Shown: positions 47,641 through 61,119 of the stretch, piece by piece
Layout of the letters: each line of letters begins with the position of its first letter
Position numbering within the stretch: position 1 is the stretch's first letter
Assembly: GCA_950295325.1 (NCBI GenBank)
Contig: OX485809.1
Coordinates: 32,800,001-32,864,000 of the forward strand
Length of the DNA stretch: 64,000 nt
Origin: Polytrichum commune
Lineage: Eukaryota > Streptophyta > Polytrichopsida > Polytrichales > Polytrichaceae
Direction: 5' to 3'
The notes under the pieces: model-generated
The model's database searches: none
Told to the model about the DNA's origin: nothing
What the model saw: only the letters and a program-made list of their open reading frames with translations
Translations under genes and position numbers: made by a program

Positions 47641-49269
47641 TCTTGTGGTTGTGACTTTACCTGCTCCCACATGCTACACGGACTTGAACAACATGCTGAG
47701 TGGAAATGATCATGGAGAAGAATTTCAACTTTTTCCACTTTTGTATTAAATAAAATAGAATAATGCAAACTTTGCTATAAATATCCATCACTCTTGACAT
47801 TGCAACTTGAAGGAGTGTGAACCCGAGGGGTTATGAAAAGGTAGAAAATCAGAGAATGGTGAAATAAGTTGATTCGGGCAGAAAGAGTGGCTTGAAACTT
47901 TTTTGCAATAATTTTTAGCGATGGAGTAGAGGAAATGATGAGGAATGCAAGTTTTTTAATGTAAATTTTTTATCATGATGTAGATAATTGGTTACATTTT
48001 TCTAAAGAGCCAAGTAAGTCAAACCTCTTACTTGAGTAATAGAGTCTCCCTAATTTGAGCATCAAAATATCCTACTTTGCATGTGAGTGCACACAAAGTT
48101 GTTAACGTAATGGCACTTAATAGTGATCCCAAGGTGGTGTGAAGCAGAACCTATCCAATCAATCACTAAATCTAGCCTATCATCGCATCATTTTCGGGCC
48201 ACCACTTTTACATTAGCCATTTGGGTTCCACACAAGAATCCTTCTACTCCTAGTCCGATGCACCAGCAGTGGCCATTCACCATTTTCGATTTTTTCTACC
48301 TTATCTCATGGACCATGAAGTTGTCCCATATCAAATGATTTTTTTTTCTTCCCATGGTCACACCTCATGGTCACAACTTCCATGGTTATAATTATGAAAA
48401 ATGTGATTTTTAAAGCCTTTGGGCCCATCACTAGGTGTCAACGAAATGTGAACCAAGAGGAGCGACTACTATAATATGCACCAAAAATGGATGTGCTAGT
48501 TTTTTTGAATATATGCCTAGATAAGGAGTTTTGGATTTATTTCATGGTTTATCTTTCCCCTTCTTTCTCTCTTTCTTTCCTCTTAACTATAGTAATGATT
48601 GGCAACAATAAATAAATAAAGAAAGAAAATGACATTTCTCTACCATGGTCCCTTGACTTTTGTAGCTAGAGCACCTCTTTTGCCTACCTCGCCGCAAAAC
48701 CTATTGCCCATGGCCGTGGATGATGTAGCCCTTAAAATGGGCTTTCTGAAGACCTCACATAGCATTATTGAGATTGTTCTAAGGGCCATGCACATATGAT
48801 TCTTGCATCTTAGCTTCGGGTCCATAGATTCATGCTCCCTCAATCTAAATGTCAAGGGTGTAGATTGGGTTGAGCCACCTACTACAACACGGGGCTTTCA
48901 AACAGTGTTGTCAACAATCACTTGGATGAATGTTAGTGGCCTATGTTCCGCCTATGATATATATGGGCATGCTCTGCCTATGTTTTAACGCAAATTAGAA
49001 AAGTGAACAACAATACCCAACTAAAAAATGTTTCACTAGCTTCGTGGTCACTATGACATTTTTTGTCTTGCTGTGAGCCGGAGTGATTGAAGGACGAGTT
49101 CAACGGCCAATCACATACTTATTTTAGGAGAGCAAGGAACGTCTTCGTGATCTATGATGTTTGATCCTCTTATCTGTCGAATGGTTGGAGCTTTTGCCGT
49201 GACAAAATATGTGTTCAAAAGAGACCAAATCTACTCCTCCTACAATTCCACGGTGGTACACTTAATAGG
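47641..49269. other. No gene; Harbinger MITE fragment near 48.31-48.67 kb
   Basis: Contains a decayed relative of the 42.1-kb MITE (ACCATGAAGTTGTCCC at 48,311; ACCATGGTCCCTTGAC near 48,643). No other feature is supported. Confidence 0.4.
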
Positions 49270-49271
49270 TA

Positions 49272-49561
49272 CTCTCTCTCTGTCCCAAAACGATTGTCCG
49301 TGTTCCTAACTTTAGTGAGATTAAGGCCTGCTAATCATTGACTAAGTAGTTGTAAGTGTCACTCTTAAAATAGAAAACAACAACTACACCGAAACGCCCC
49401 CCAAAGTTGTGGTGTCGAAAGACTTCTTGATGATGACAATTTGACATGAAAATATTTGACTTTGAGCCTCAAATTTCTAGCCTCAAATTAGGGGGATAGT
49501 ACAATCATTTTGGACAAAAGAATTAGAAAAGTAGGACAATCACTTTAGGACGGAGGGAGTG
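49272..49561. mobile_element. Stowaway-like MITE
   Basis: The ends read CTCTCTCTCTGTCCCAAAAC on the left and, reversed, CACTCCCTCCGTCCTAAAGT on the right, followed by GATTGTCC in both arms. This is the CTCCCTCCGTCC signature of plant Stowaway (Tc1/mariner) MITEs. TA flanks the left end and TTA the right. Confidence 0.65.
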
Positions 49562-50899
49562 TTAGGTAATAAAGGTGCTAGAATGGATGAAATTCATTGC
49601 ATGTGAATGATTACCTATTAATTTGGTGAGTAATGTCAATACAAATGGTTCGCAGTCTATGTGTCGGCCTCATGGTCCTGCATGTCCATGCGAATGCCAT
49701 CTCAACAGTGTCAGGAATCAATTTATTTATGGCCTTCAGGCTTCCCTTATGCTGAAAACCTAAACGTTGCTCCAAATGCTAAGGTATGTGGGTACCTAGT
49801 ATTTGCTTTGTTTTCCATGTTCTCCAACTCCCACCAATTAGACTTAAACAACAAAACTCACGGTGTTGCATTAGCAAATTTACGATGAAATGTATGCAAA
49901 AACCGGACTGAAAATCGGATCTTCCTTGATTTAGTTGTGGTCTTCTTGGAAGTGCATGTTTGTAAGTTTTTAAATTGGATACATAGGTCCTCCCAACTGT
50001 GTTCATTATGGATTGTAGAATAATTATTAGTATTTGGAGACGTAGTCCAATCTTTTTTAAACATGCATCTTTATGATGTTTGTTTTTTGATCCTCCCCAA
50101 ATCACATACCAACCAAATATAGGAGTCCGATTAAGAAAAAGGAGCCACTTGAGACCCATCCACCTTAACCAAACTAAGTTAAGATAGACCTGCCTTAAGT
50201 GGATGCTTTCCTCTCCGCACCCCCTTCTCATACTAGGATATGAAACACGCAATTAAAGTGCGATGATTACTGAAACCAAATCGTGCATGTAGGCATTTGG
50301 ACCATAATTTCAAAGCTTGACATGTGAAATTTGTATCCATTGTCAAAGTGAAGATGTTGCAGCTTCTTGTTCATTTACTGGGTTTTGCCAATCATGTTGA
50401 CTATTGAGCCTAGAATGGTTAGCATATTTTGAGCACGGAATCTAACGGGTTTAAAACGCATGTATTCTTGGTGCCAATTATTAGATTTACACCTAATCAT
50501 ATATCACTTAAATATAGGTATCCAGATTGTTGTTATGTTCAATTTAGGCACATCTACCTTGGATTACCTTCTTTGTTGTTGGTTTGGAATTGCATAGATG
50601 TTTCTCCAATAATTTTTTGCCCCGTCACTCCTACCCACCTTACATGCAACTTCTAGAAGCAGAAGTTAACTAATTTGCTAAGTCGCCAGTTAAACCATAG
50701 AAATTGATGAGCCATGTTGTTTTTAATGTTGTTTCTATAATTCTCTGCATGTTGGCTGCATTAGGCACAATGAGAATGTCATATGATATTTTGTTTGTTT
50801 CATTTAAAGTGGAAGTTGGCAACAGGCTGCAAATTCTCCTTCAAATTCGGAGCCAGGTCTTAAGGGCGCAGGCGAGACATATAACAGATGTGTTGGCAA
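49562..50899. other. Diverged dispersed repeat, no gene
   Basis: 49.88-50.20 kb aligns in direct orientation with 55.04-55.35 kb (both contain CGGA[TC]CT and a long AT-rich tract ending in AAATATAGG). 50.38-50.46 kb resembles 31.80-31.90 kb (GAGCCTAGAATGGTT). No coding frame is supported. Confidence 0.5.
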
Positions 50900-52400
50900 T
50901 GGCATATTAAGGTAGATGTGCCTAAAGTAACCCCAACCTTTAAGCAATACCTAATACATTTCAAAAAGTGTCAAGAAGTGGTGTGATGGTGCATTAAGTA
51001 AGCCAAAAGATTTCCAAAACCACTATTCGTATGCGTTATTAAGTATATAATAACATCACATTGGTCTATCATAGTGGTGGTGTAAGAAGGATGTAAGAAC
51101 TGTTTGAGAAGAGCGCCAACATTGGCCAAACATTATGGCTAATCTACGATCTAACCGCATAACGAGGTAGTGTAAGAAGTGTTGTACGAAGGTGAACAAT
51201 ACCCTCATTCAGCAAGATAGATGAGGCTAATGTGGACACCTCTAGCTTTGTAGAATCATCCAGCCGATGAATTCGAGCATTAGAAGCTTGAGCATGTCAA
51301 CAATTACAAATCACAACCAAAGAATTTGAAATCGCCGAAATCGGAGTTGAGGAAGGTGTTGATCTAGGCTCCAAAATCATAGATTCTCTACTTCCCAATG
51401 CGGTGTTATAGGGGAAGGGGGGGGGGATTCTTTTACCATTCAATGTTGTGTAAGTGGGCAACATCGTAAGCAAATCCTACATGGGTCATTTTCCAATGAA
51501 AACCAAGTTTTATGCCAATATTGGTTGTATCATGTCTCTAAAGTGGTCACATGTAAGATACAATGTTGCTGAATTGTTTTTTCATTATCGAATACTCATA
51601 ATATACAAGTTGGTCGGCACCTCACAACCACATGCCGCCTCCCAATTTGCCCAAGTTGCCGCCTCTTAATTTTCCCATCTCAGACACAAAAATCAAGCGT
51701 GTTATAGCTCAGTGGATAGCACTCCTCATTATGGAGGATGGTGGGTGTACTTTGATTTTTGTGAAGGTGACTAACCCATACATCATCATCAAGGTGGTGG
51801 TTAAATCACCATGTCTTACTCACCCACTGAACTAAAGCGACTATATTGCCGAATATGAGCCAAAAATAGGTGTTCAATTTAGGAAGCTCACCGAATTAGC
51901 CTCATCTACCTTAGACGACTCTTCCATGTTATAAGGTTGATTTTGAGGTAGCCTATACATATTAACAATCCAACATTGATGGACCCCGCTATGTGACATG
52001 GCGACACCAAACACCCAATGTTGCATTGCACTTTCATGATTTATGGAGGTCCCAAAAAACTACTATTGAAACATTTTTTTAGTGGGCAAGCATGTTTTTC
52101 AAACATTGCTAACCTGGTAGGTTTATTTTCTTGAAATTCTCCAAAATTTGTAAGAAACCCAAAATCAACCCTAAACCCTAAACCTGGAGGCATCACTTCA
52201 AGGGCCACTTACAAGTTTCAGCCACATACATGGCATTTGATGCGGAGTTAGTTCAATGTGACATGTCAAGCCATGTCACCTTGTTGGGTTTTTTCCCTAC
52301 CCTTTTGTCATTTTTTCTAGATGTAATCAGGTTTTTGACGTTAGAATTGTTTTATTGTTTTTGGTGTAATGTGGTCTTATGAAGCCAAATGAACAACACT
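50900..52400. repeat. Inverted repeat pair, left member
   Basis: This aligns in opposite orientation with 56,130-56,930. Landmarks are CAATCCAACATTGATGGACC (51,965) against the reverse of 56,510-56,550, and GCGCCAACATTGGCC (51,110) against the reverse of 56,680-56,700. It carries about 0.7 kb (51.2-51.93) missing from the right member. Confidence 0.65.
51200..51925. mobile_element. Insertion with inverted ends inside the left repeat
   Basis: It is absent from the matching place at 56.57-56.63 kb. Ends share ATAGATGAGGCTAAT (51,217-51,231) and ATTAGCCTCATCTACC (51,895-51,910). It contains a tRNA-like D-arm (TAGCTCAGTGGATAGCAC) near 51,705, without a matching B box. Confidence 0.45.
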
Positions 52401-55400
52401 GATGATCAAGGGATGCTCTTTGCAAACGTGGAGTGATGAGTGTCATGTGAGCGCTTATATGTATTGTTGCATACATTTTAGGGCATTATCAAGACTTCGA
52501 TGAGAAGCATCAAAATATTTTGAAATTTTGACTCAAGAATCAATTTCATTTCATTCATGTTGAAAACTCGACTGACACCCCCCCCCCCCCAAATGTTTGT
52601 GGCCTATTCATCTCCAATGCGATCTCCTAGACCAATTAGGAGTCTATGAAGCTATTTCCAGTGTCAAATCAACTTTAAAAAAATTAACATCTAGACTACA
52701 TATTATGTCAAGGTGTTTGTTTCTTTTGTTATTTCATGAGAAGCATGTTGGACCCGACTGTGTTTTTGGGGGATACATGTGAATGCTTGGTATCAATTAT
52801 AATCAACACCAAGGTGGTATCGATCATAAAACATGAATATGAATATCAAAATTGTCATACCAATCAACCGTGAATATCAAAATCGATATTCGCTAGGTAT
52901 CATGTCAAGATGAGTAAAAACCTTCGTATACCCGAGTTGTTATTTGGGTCAATACTATACTAAAGCACATCTTTCATACTACTAGGACGATTCTTAACCT
53001 AGTAGGCAAGGATTCTTGCATGGTAACAGACCCAAATAGGAACGAAAACAGAAACACCGTCAAAAATTTGCATAGTACCCAATTCGATCGTATCGAGAAA
53101 TTGTGAAATCTTCATCGTATACAAATACCCGGATGGTTTTTAAAAGAAAGCAGACGACAGTACCCACACCACCACTAAGTTAACTGGACCCTCTTGGCGC
53201 CACTGTTGAGGCGACGAAATGAATTCCATTCGACAGCTCAAAAACAGTAGAATGCCAGCAGCTGCCTGTGGATGCTGCTGCTGCTGCTGATAGTCAGCAC
53301 TGGCAAGTTACCTTACCTCGTGACAGTGCCATATTATGGTTGTTTTTTTATTTATTTTTTGTCTCTGTTTCCACAGCATTCATGGTGACAAGAGTGGAGG
53401 TCCAATGTGGTCCCTGAACACATTCGCAAGCCTGCCAGCCAGCAGAGGTCCACTGCACCTTGTCGCTTAGTGATCTGTAAGGTTCTCACTCCAGGGGGGG
53501 GGGGGGGGGGGGGGGGGCACCATCTCCTCAAGTGTACGTATATAACTTTGTCCGTGTTTCCGCAGCATTCATGGTGACAAGAGTGGAGGCCCAATGTGGT
53601 CCATATATCCGCAAGCCTGCCCTGCCAGCAAAGCTCCTTCTTGGCACTTAGTGTATGGTGCAGAGTCCACAGATGATTTTGGGCATCATTGGTGAAGAAC
53701 CTCATGATTCCACGTCGAACCGGTTACATGTTGACATCTTCCGGCTTCTCGATCGTTATCGATTTGAGGTGTATTCGGTAGATTCCTCGAGAACGATGCG
53801 TGATTTTCCAGAGGTCTTGAGCTTCAAGCGGTTCATCGGTAGCTCGAGGGTCTTGGTTCTACCTGTTCATCGGTATGGTGCTCAATGTGAGTGCAACATC
53901 TTCTAAAGCAGTACAAGATCGAAATAATGGATCGGAGTATTGATGAACTAAAAATACAGTATTTACAAGGTATGTACATATGTATGTACAAGGTTGTCTG
54001 TCATGGTCCGCGATCATGAAGAAATAAATAATACGCAGAAACTGGAACATGGGTCCGTTGATCTGTCAAACTACCAGACTTCAAGGGAAGAGTACTCTTG
54101 AAAGGTTCTCAAGTCATCAAAGTGGACACTGTGACTGGCGGCAGCCGGCTTCAATGTTGCCGCAATCTTGTAAGACAAGGAAATTAACAACAGTATCGAC
54201 TCTTAGTAGTTGTTCGCTGGTCTTTAGAAATCAAGTTGCACAGCACGGCTGCGTCGTTCTCTGATCAATGATGCAGGCATTTGAGCCGACTATCGTCAAC
54301 ATTTCTTTGGATCGGTGACTTACATGTAGAAGCCGACTCGATATTGAAGGTGTGGAAACAAAATAATCATCATTCCAACAAAATTTGAGAAGATCCGCCG
54401 GCGGTCGTAACAGTTGAATTTGTGTAGTTGGGGTAGCTAGTGGAAACTTGGATTACATGATGGATGTGGCCCTTGGATATGAACATACATACATGTACAA
54501 AGTTGGAAGGAAAAAAAAAAACGTGCCTGAATTTGAATTTTCGAATTTGGAGTTCATATGCCTCTTCTAGAGGTGGTCAAAGTTCAATAACTAGGTGATG
54601 GGTGTCGTTCATATTGAACTTGAATGCCATTTTTGGAGCCTGTTTGCTTCGGGGTGTTGCCCAAACCTCTAAAGAGAGCGGAATTTTATAGTGGACAACA
54701 CCCACACGTATGAAACCTTGTTGCCTCCTTGCTCGAGTCTTTGTGACCTTCTACGAGGATCATATTCACCTTGGAGCATCGTTCTCCTTCATATCAAAGC
54801 AAAATCCAATGGGACTTGCACCTATTTAAGAATCACCATGCCACGTGGGAAGCCCAAGTGATGGTGCAAGGTGGCAGTCTAGAATACTCTCATGGCAAGA
54901 AATGAGTCCCCCTCAGGTCAACCGGGGGCAATTAAGGGTTAAGGTATGGGGGTGTTAAGTGGCAACTCATTTTTTCTCGTTCTCCTTCTTTTGTTGACCA
55001 ATGTTTTTTACCTCTTGAAGTTTGTGTTCTGTACTCAAATTTTAACAAAACATCGACAAAAAGCCCGATTTGAAAATCGGACCTCTCTTTATTTAGTTAT
55101 AATTTTCATTGGAATTGCACGTATGTTGATTTTGTAAGTGATTAGGTACATAGCTTAGGTTTCTAATTGTGTTTTATTGAGTAGTTGTAGAATAGTTAAT
55201 AAATTTTGAAGATATGGTGCAATCTCTCTTATACATGTGTCTTTATGTGGTGTATGTCCTTAGATTTGTATCTCTACCACACACCATACAAATATAGGTG
55301 TTTGTTTAAGAAATTCAACCGAACAACACCTGCATAGTACCTTATGTCCAACATTTAAAGTTTGCTTCAAGATTTAAAATACTTCAACACTTCTCACCAA

Positions 55401-56129
55401 AGTCATTATAAAATACTAACATGAGTGACATATATGCAACAAGTAAATATGGGTGCAAACATGGTACAGTGGACCAAAAAGTGCTCATGTATCTTAGAAC
55501 CATAGTGTTTTTTGTCAAACTCCTAAAAGTAATAGCAAAATGTTGTCTAAATTGCACATTTTACATGATGACCTCTATTTTTGTGTTAAGTACTCCAATG
55601 TAGAATACCAAGATGAGACCTTTAAAACTTATCATTAAAATTAATTCCCAATAGAAAATGGCCAGTTGTAGTTTTGGATATAAATTTCATGATTTTAACT
55701 TATTTTGAACTTGGTTTTTTTAATTTCTTGAATTCATTACACACTTGAGGTTATCATCAAATATTTTGTAAATGCTCATTAATTTAATGTAATGTTTTCT
55801 TGTTTTGAACAATTCTTTTATAATTACTTGTTCAATATGACCACTTGCACACCCACTTGCATTGTCTTCTAAAACATGTAGAATTTTTTGAGATTATTTT
55901 TATCAACACAAATTGCTTGGCTTTGTAGATCAATATGTTTCTAAAGTTTTTATGGTTCTTTCAAAAAACTCAAAGTTGGTATAATGTTTTGAATCACTTT
56001 CACTTGAACATGTGCAAAGGTCAAGAGTTGTTCACTTTACCGTGCTTGCCCCATGTAATTTTCACAAGACACTCATCACTCCACTTTATGCAAAACCATC
56101 CTTTGATCATCAACTTCAGTATATTTTTG
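52401..56129. other. Repeat remnants, no gene
   Basis: A diverged 190-bp tandem pair lies at 53,369-53,690 (GCATTCATGGTGACAAGAGT in both). Homopolymers: C run near 52,578, G run near 53,493-53,516. A (CTG)n tract is near 53,276-53,290. 53,700-53,890 holds an inverted relative of the 46.6-kb repeat. 55.04-55.35 kb matches 49.88-50.20 kb. No coding region is supported. Confidence 0.5.
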
Positions 56130-56930
56130 TTATTTTAAAAAGCACTTGGCTTCATAGGACCACATTGCATTAAAAATAGTAAAGTGGTTTTATTCTTAAG
56201 AACCTAATTTAATGTGAAAAACAAGCCAAAAAGGTAGCCAAAAAAAACCCACATGGTGACGTTGCTAACCGGTCACAAACAACTCCACATCAAATGCCAC
56301 GTATGCGGCCTAAGCTTGTATGTTGCCCTTCAAATGACACCCACTTCATTTTTGCGAATGTTGGGTTTCTAACAATTTTTGGAGAATTTCAAGAAAACAT
56401 CTTGGGTTAGCAAATGGATTTAAAATGTCCCCATCTAAAAATATTTCAAAAAATAGTCTCTTGGGACCTCTACAAAGCTTGGAAGTATAGTGCAACATTG
56501 GATCTTTGGGTGTCACATAGGGGGTTCCATTAATGTTGGATTGTTACATGAAAACCACCTCAAAATCAACCTTATAGCGCATAAGTTTTCTATTAAATGA
56601 TACCATTGTTTATTTATCTTTTGTATAATACTTCGTACACCCCCTCATTAACCGGGTAGATCCTAGACTAGCCACAATGATTGGCCAATGTTGGTGCTCT
56701 TCTAGAATTGTTCTTACATCCTTACAATGTGACTTTGATAGGTCAAAATGGTTTCAATTTGCGGATAACACCATAGATGAATAGTGGGATATATCATTGA
56801 CTTGCTTAATGCCCCGTCACATTCACTCGATGATACTTTAAGGAAGAATGATAGAGGGGTCGCTTTAAAGTTGGTGTTACTTTTAGACACACCTACCTTT
56901 AAAATCATCTTGATGGTCCAATTGGAAGAA
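56130..56930. repeat. Inverted repeat pair, right member
   Basis: Reverse-oriented relative of 50,900-52,400. Landmarks include TTCATAGGACCACATTGCAT (56,151) and CATGGTGACGTTGCTAACC (56,253). The members are too diverged to be recent. Confidence 0.65.
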
Positions 56931-57061
56931 CTTAACACTTGAGACTACGGCAAGTGTAACCTTGTACTGCCAAGTGTTGTCTAAATGGATGAGAAGTAGA
57001 CTTACACTTGCATGCAACAATTCTCTCTCCACAAGAGTGAAGCAACATTCAGCTCACAAAC

Positions 57062-57285
57062 TACACTAAATATGATATTTAGTGTGACTTATTATTTGGA
57101 ATTACGCAATGCTATATCTATTTACTGTACATCTCATATTTTACCAACAAATGTTATAGTGGTAGTTTGGGCATTATAGAACATTGACAACTTTACTTGG
57201 TAATAAAATTATTTCAATCGTAAAGAGATATAGCACCGTGTAAATCCAGATAGTAAGTCCCACTAAAAATCATATTTGTTGTACT
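57062..57285. mobile_element. Short MITE, copy 2
   Basis: Relative of 41,228-41,412: begins CACTAAATATGATATTTAGTGTGACTT and shares TTGGAATTACGCAATGCTAT. The right end is more diverged. Confidence 0.6.
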
Positions 57286-58074
57286 GCACCACACATCAAT
57301 ATTGCTCATAAATCTCATTGTTACAATGAGTGTTTTTTTTTTTTAATTTTTTTTAAGACAAAAGGCCGACATGCCAACGCCAAAGCACATGAGACGGTTG
57401 ACCACCTGGCAAATTTTCCGTCAAGCAGAGAGAAAATTTCACAGCTGAGAATCAAACCGAGCTTTAAAGTGAAGATCTAGCATGTGTTTCCTACCCATGA
57501 TGTTTAAGTTCAAAGGTGCCAAAATCGTCATTTTAGGCACCAAGCTTATGTGTATATACTATCTTCAGACTCTTCTTTGCACCGATCTTCATTAGCAATT
57601 GACAGTGAATTCCATTGTACCCTCGGGGGGGGTAGTCATTGGTTGGAGTAGCAATATACGTGCGAACAAATGATAGGGTATTTTAAAAACATGGGGGCTA
57701 AAAATTATAAATGGACTTAAGAGTAATATAGGGTATCAAAAATGGCAGTGGACATCTTTAAAGTACTATAGGGTATGGAATAATAGGTAATTTGGAATTA
57801 TAAGTAATGCAAGCCATTTTTTTATTTACCCAAAGTAGAAATTTACATAATGATAGTATGTGAAAAAAAAAAGAGAATTGAAAGTAATACCCCCCTATAA
57901 AATAGTGGTTGTTCGCACCTATATCCTTAACTTTTTAACACACTCCCCCCCCCCCCCGAGATTGTACCAAAGTAGCACTTTTTGAAAGTATATATACAAA
58001 CATTGTAAATAAGGATTCAACGGTTTATTGATAGATGACGCAAAACTTACATCATGACCCGAACTATGTCCGCG
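57286..58074. other. No gene seen
   Basis: Contains T and C homopolymers (57,330; 57,947) and no supported feature. Confidence 0.35.
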
Positions 58075-58280
58075 AAGAACCAGCGGTTAGTTGCAGATGA
58101 ACCAGTTGAGTTTGAGAAATAACCGGTTGAAGTTGGAGACTTCGGGAAAATTACCGATCATTTTAGAGGAATCTATAGAAGAATATACCTCAAATGAATA
58201 AAGCAAAACCGGAAGATGTCAACCATGTAACCGGTTGGATTTAGAATCACTAGGATCTTGACCGACTATATATGCCTGAA
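58075..58280. repeat. Dispersed copy of the AACCGGTT repeat
   Basis: Contains GAACCAGCGGTTAG, AACCGGTTGAAGTT and CTTGACCGACTATATATGCC, matching the 46.6-47.6-kb units. Confidence 0.85.
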
Positions 58281-59376
58281 CCCGAACATGAGATGACAAT
58301 GGTGGACATTCTAAAAACAAATATGTACTTATTGAGGAAGATTCAGGGTGTTGGGTTATTGGGTTTTGGGTGAGGAAATGGTTTGAGCATGCTCTGTTTT
58401 AGAGGAACTTAAATATTGACCACCAACACAAAGTTTTCATAAGTAATTATCAAGCTTTATCCCGGAGGGGTCACTTCCATGTTTTAGAAAACTACATGAG
58501 AACAAATTAAGGGTCCACTTTAAAGTTGCAGCGTACAAAATATAAAACAAACATTTCTAACAAAGCTCAAGTTATATATTGAACTCCATGATATAAATAA
58601 ATTAGGGTGTTACAAATTGGTCTTGTTAGAGAAGTTTTAACACTAACATACGATAGGGTTCGGTAGGGTGTGGGGTTAAAATAATATATATAAGGGCTCC
58701 ACACCATGGATGAGCACCATTGGATGACATCCCATGGATGTCTCTTGGTAGTCATATGTAATTTATTGGGTTGGATGCGGGAAGGGCTCCCAACATATTT
58801 GTACATTTTATTTGGCTTTGTGTATTCCCATTTAGGGTTTGCGGGAGCTCTTCAAAGTTTTCTTGTTTGTGCAAACTCCCACCATCTTGCAAACTTGGCA
58901 AATGTTTGATGTTTGATTGTTGACGGTCAAGTTAACCCCTTCGGGTGGATTTAAGTCTAGTAGTCCCTGTGAAGCTTTCGGAGAAGGGTAGTCTTGTGTG
59001 TAAGCATAGCTTCTTGGTTGAACCCGTCGGATGACCTATTTGGGATTGGGGTCCAATCAAACGGAAATGCCAATTTCGGCTCTTGAAAAGAGTTCCACCA
59101 CAAGGGCAACACCAATAGGTGTACATGCATAGTTGTACGCCTCATGTGTGCCCATCTCAAGCTTCATCTTTCCTATTTTCAATTTTTTGCTTGCTTGGTA
59201 TATGAGTAGGGTTTAGGGTCTTGAATTCTTGTTATGATTTCTCACTATTTTTGGGGAATCATTGTCAATGCAGAGGAAGGGGGTGACATCAACATGAGGC
59301 ATTCGTATGAGCAACACCAACTGCAACTCAAGTTACTCAATTCTAGTGAGGTTGTTGGTCACAAACCAAGTTTACA
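58281..59376. other. No gene seen; flank of decayed frame
   Basis: Possibly the upstream part of the degenerate element that holds the open frame at 59.4-60.07 kb. Minus-strand frames near 58.93-59.16 kb have no motif. Confidence 0.3.
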
Positions 59377-60069
59377 ATGTCTTTGAAATTGAAATTGTTC
59401 TCACTTGCTAATGCCTATGCTAGTCCATAACTCATTGGATCTTGCGAGTGTGTTGATGGCAACACATACACAAAATTTAGACCACTACTTGAAGGTATCC
59501 ATATTGTAGATTGGCCCTTCCAATCCTTTAATATTGAGAGTAGATGCATGATTAACTGCAAGCTTGAGGGGCTCAATAGAGTTTTTTCAAATGTATATGT
59601 TCTGCCACTAGCTTAACAAAACCTTGAATCTAGAAAGTGCATGCATGTGGTTGACCTAGATTTTGTTTATGACTCCCAACAAACTCTAGAGTGCATAGCA
59701 AAGGAGGTTAAAATCCAAGATCTTACCCCTGTTGATGACTCTGACCAATCATTACCTCCACCTACTGGTTCTAGATCTAATGGTTAAAGCATTAACCATA
59801 TGGAATTTAATATGAAGTCCACATTGGTGAGTGTTGAGCTTATGGCTAGATACTTGTTGGCCAAAGAAAAGCTTAGGAAATATCTAAAACTAATAACCCC
59901 AAAGGATTGCCATTGGCAATTGAGGTCTTTGGGCCAAAATTTTGTGGGTGTAGTAAAGGTATATTGTGTGGAGTGTTGTAAAGAATTTGGATCCACCACT
60001 GGAGATCGTTTCAAGAACATGATCCACAACCTCTTTGCCAAAAATACAATTTTATCACCTCATGTCTAA
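59377..60069 (+). pseudogene. Decayed ORF of unknown family
   Basis: From ATG 59,377 one reading frame stays protein-like for 230 codons, broken only by stops at 59,428, 59,614 and 59,785. The last part is open (MEFNMKSTLVSVELMARYLL onward). It has four nearby cysteines in VYCVECCKEF and a tail NMIHNLFAKNTIL. The alternation of Cys and aromatic residues hints at a small zinc-binding module of a transposon protein, but I do not recognise the family. Confidence 0.45.
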
Positions 60070-61109
60070 CACACATGCTTGAAATTGGTGTTGAAGAAAA
60101 GGAGTCTAGTTTGGTGATCATCCCCAATCACAAGCCTCTAAAGGGAAGTCTATTGTCTTGACCGCATCTTACCATCAAGTACAAGTGGTTGAAGGCATTC
60201 ATATATAAATTGTAATGAATAAAACTAGTGCCAATGATGTAAAAATGACAAAAAATCAATTAAATTCTAAAAAAAATATTCATTTGCTCTAGTTGGAAAT
60301 CATGAATCAAAGGAACTCACGTCATGTCAGGGATTTGGGAGACAATCAATGAGTATGTAAGCAACCAATATGTGCATAACGTGGGTGGGTTCAAGAAAAA
60401 TTATTGCTCATCAAAGCGACTCAAGTTTACGGTTGTTATATGAACCATTAGTTCAATCAAGTGTCATTGAGTTGAAGATTCTGCGGGATGCCCTATAAGA
60501 TTCTTACCATGATGTGGAGGTGAAGTGCAAAATTGTTTTGTTTTAAGGAAATGTAGGATTACAAACCTCTTGATGCTCGTTGAATTGTTTTTGGTAGGAT
60601 TTTAGGCAGAGGTTGTGGCAATGTTTTGGCATATTATATAATTAAGAGCATTGGGGTTAGGGTTTGGACTTTTTGTCTTAAGCATAAAAAGATGGATGTT
60701 GTGTATTGAGTGGTTTGAACCACTTGAAATGAACAATGAAAAAATTTGCTTCATGTCTAAATGTGGAAACCCTAAACAAATTTGTGATTGGTGTGGGTTG
60801 GTTGCGTTCTAATGCTGCATGTATGTATGCAATTTTGTTTTTCAACATAAATTTTGGAAGCATTTACACGTGTTTTTAAACACAAGCATTTTATCACCAT
60901 TTCCATGTGTGTATGTATTGAATGAATAGAGTGCATATTATTAGGTAAATTGTGTACATGTTGTGTTGATGTGTTGATGTGTGAATTATGATCTTGTATG
61001 TTTAAGTCTTAGATTTCACATGATATCAAAAAAATCATAATTTATAATTATTATATACCCATGTAAATAAAGAATAAATACCAAGTTAACCGACCCATAG
61101 GGTTTAAAA
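60070..61109. other. No gene seen
   Basis: AT-rich. The first 150 bp may continue the decayed ORF in another frame. Confidence 0.3.
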
Positions 61110-61119
61110 AAATAACGAG

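Noticed and set aside
51695-51760. tRNA gene
   Set aside because: The D-arm matches well, but the anticodon loop and T-arm/B box are absent, so at most it is a tRNA-derived fragment.
53493-53516. Long G run as a G-quadruplex element
   Set aside because: A pure homopolymer next to other homopolymers in repeats; its length is also unreliable in sequencing.
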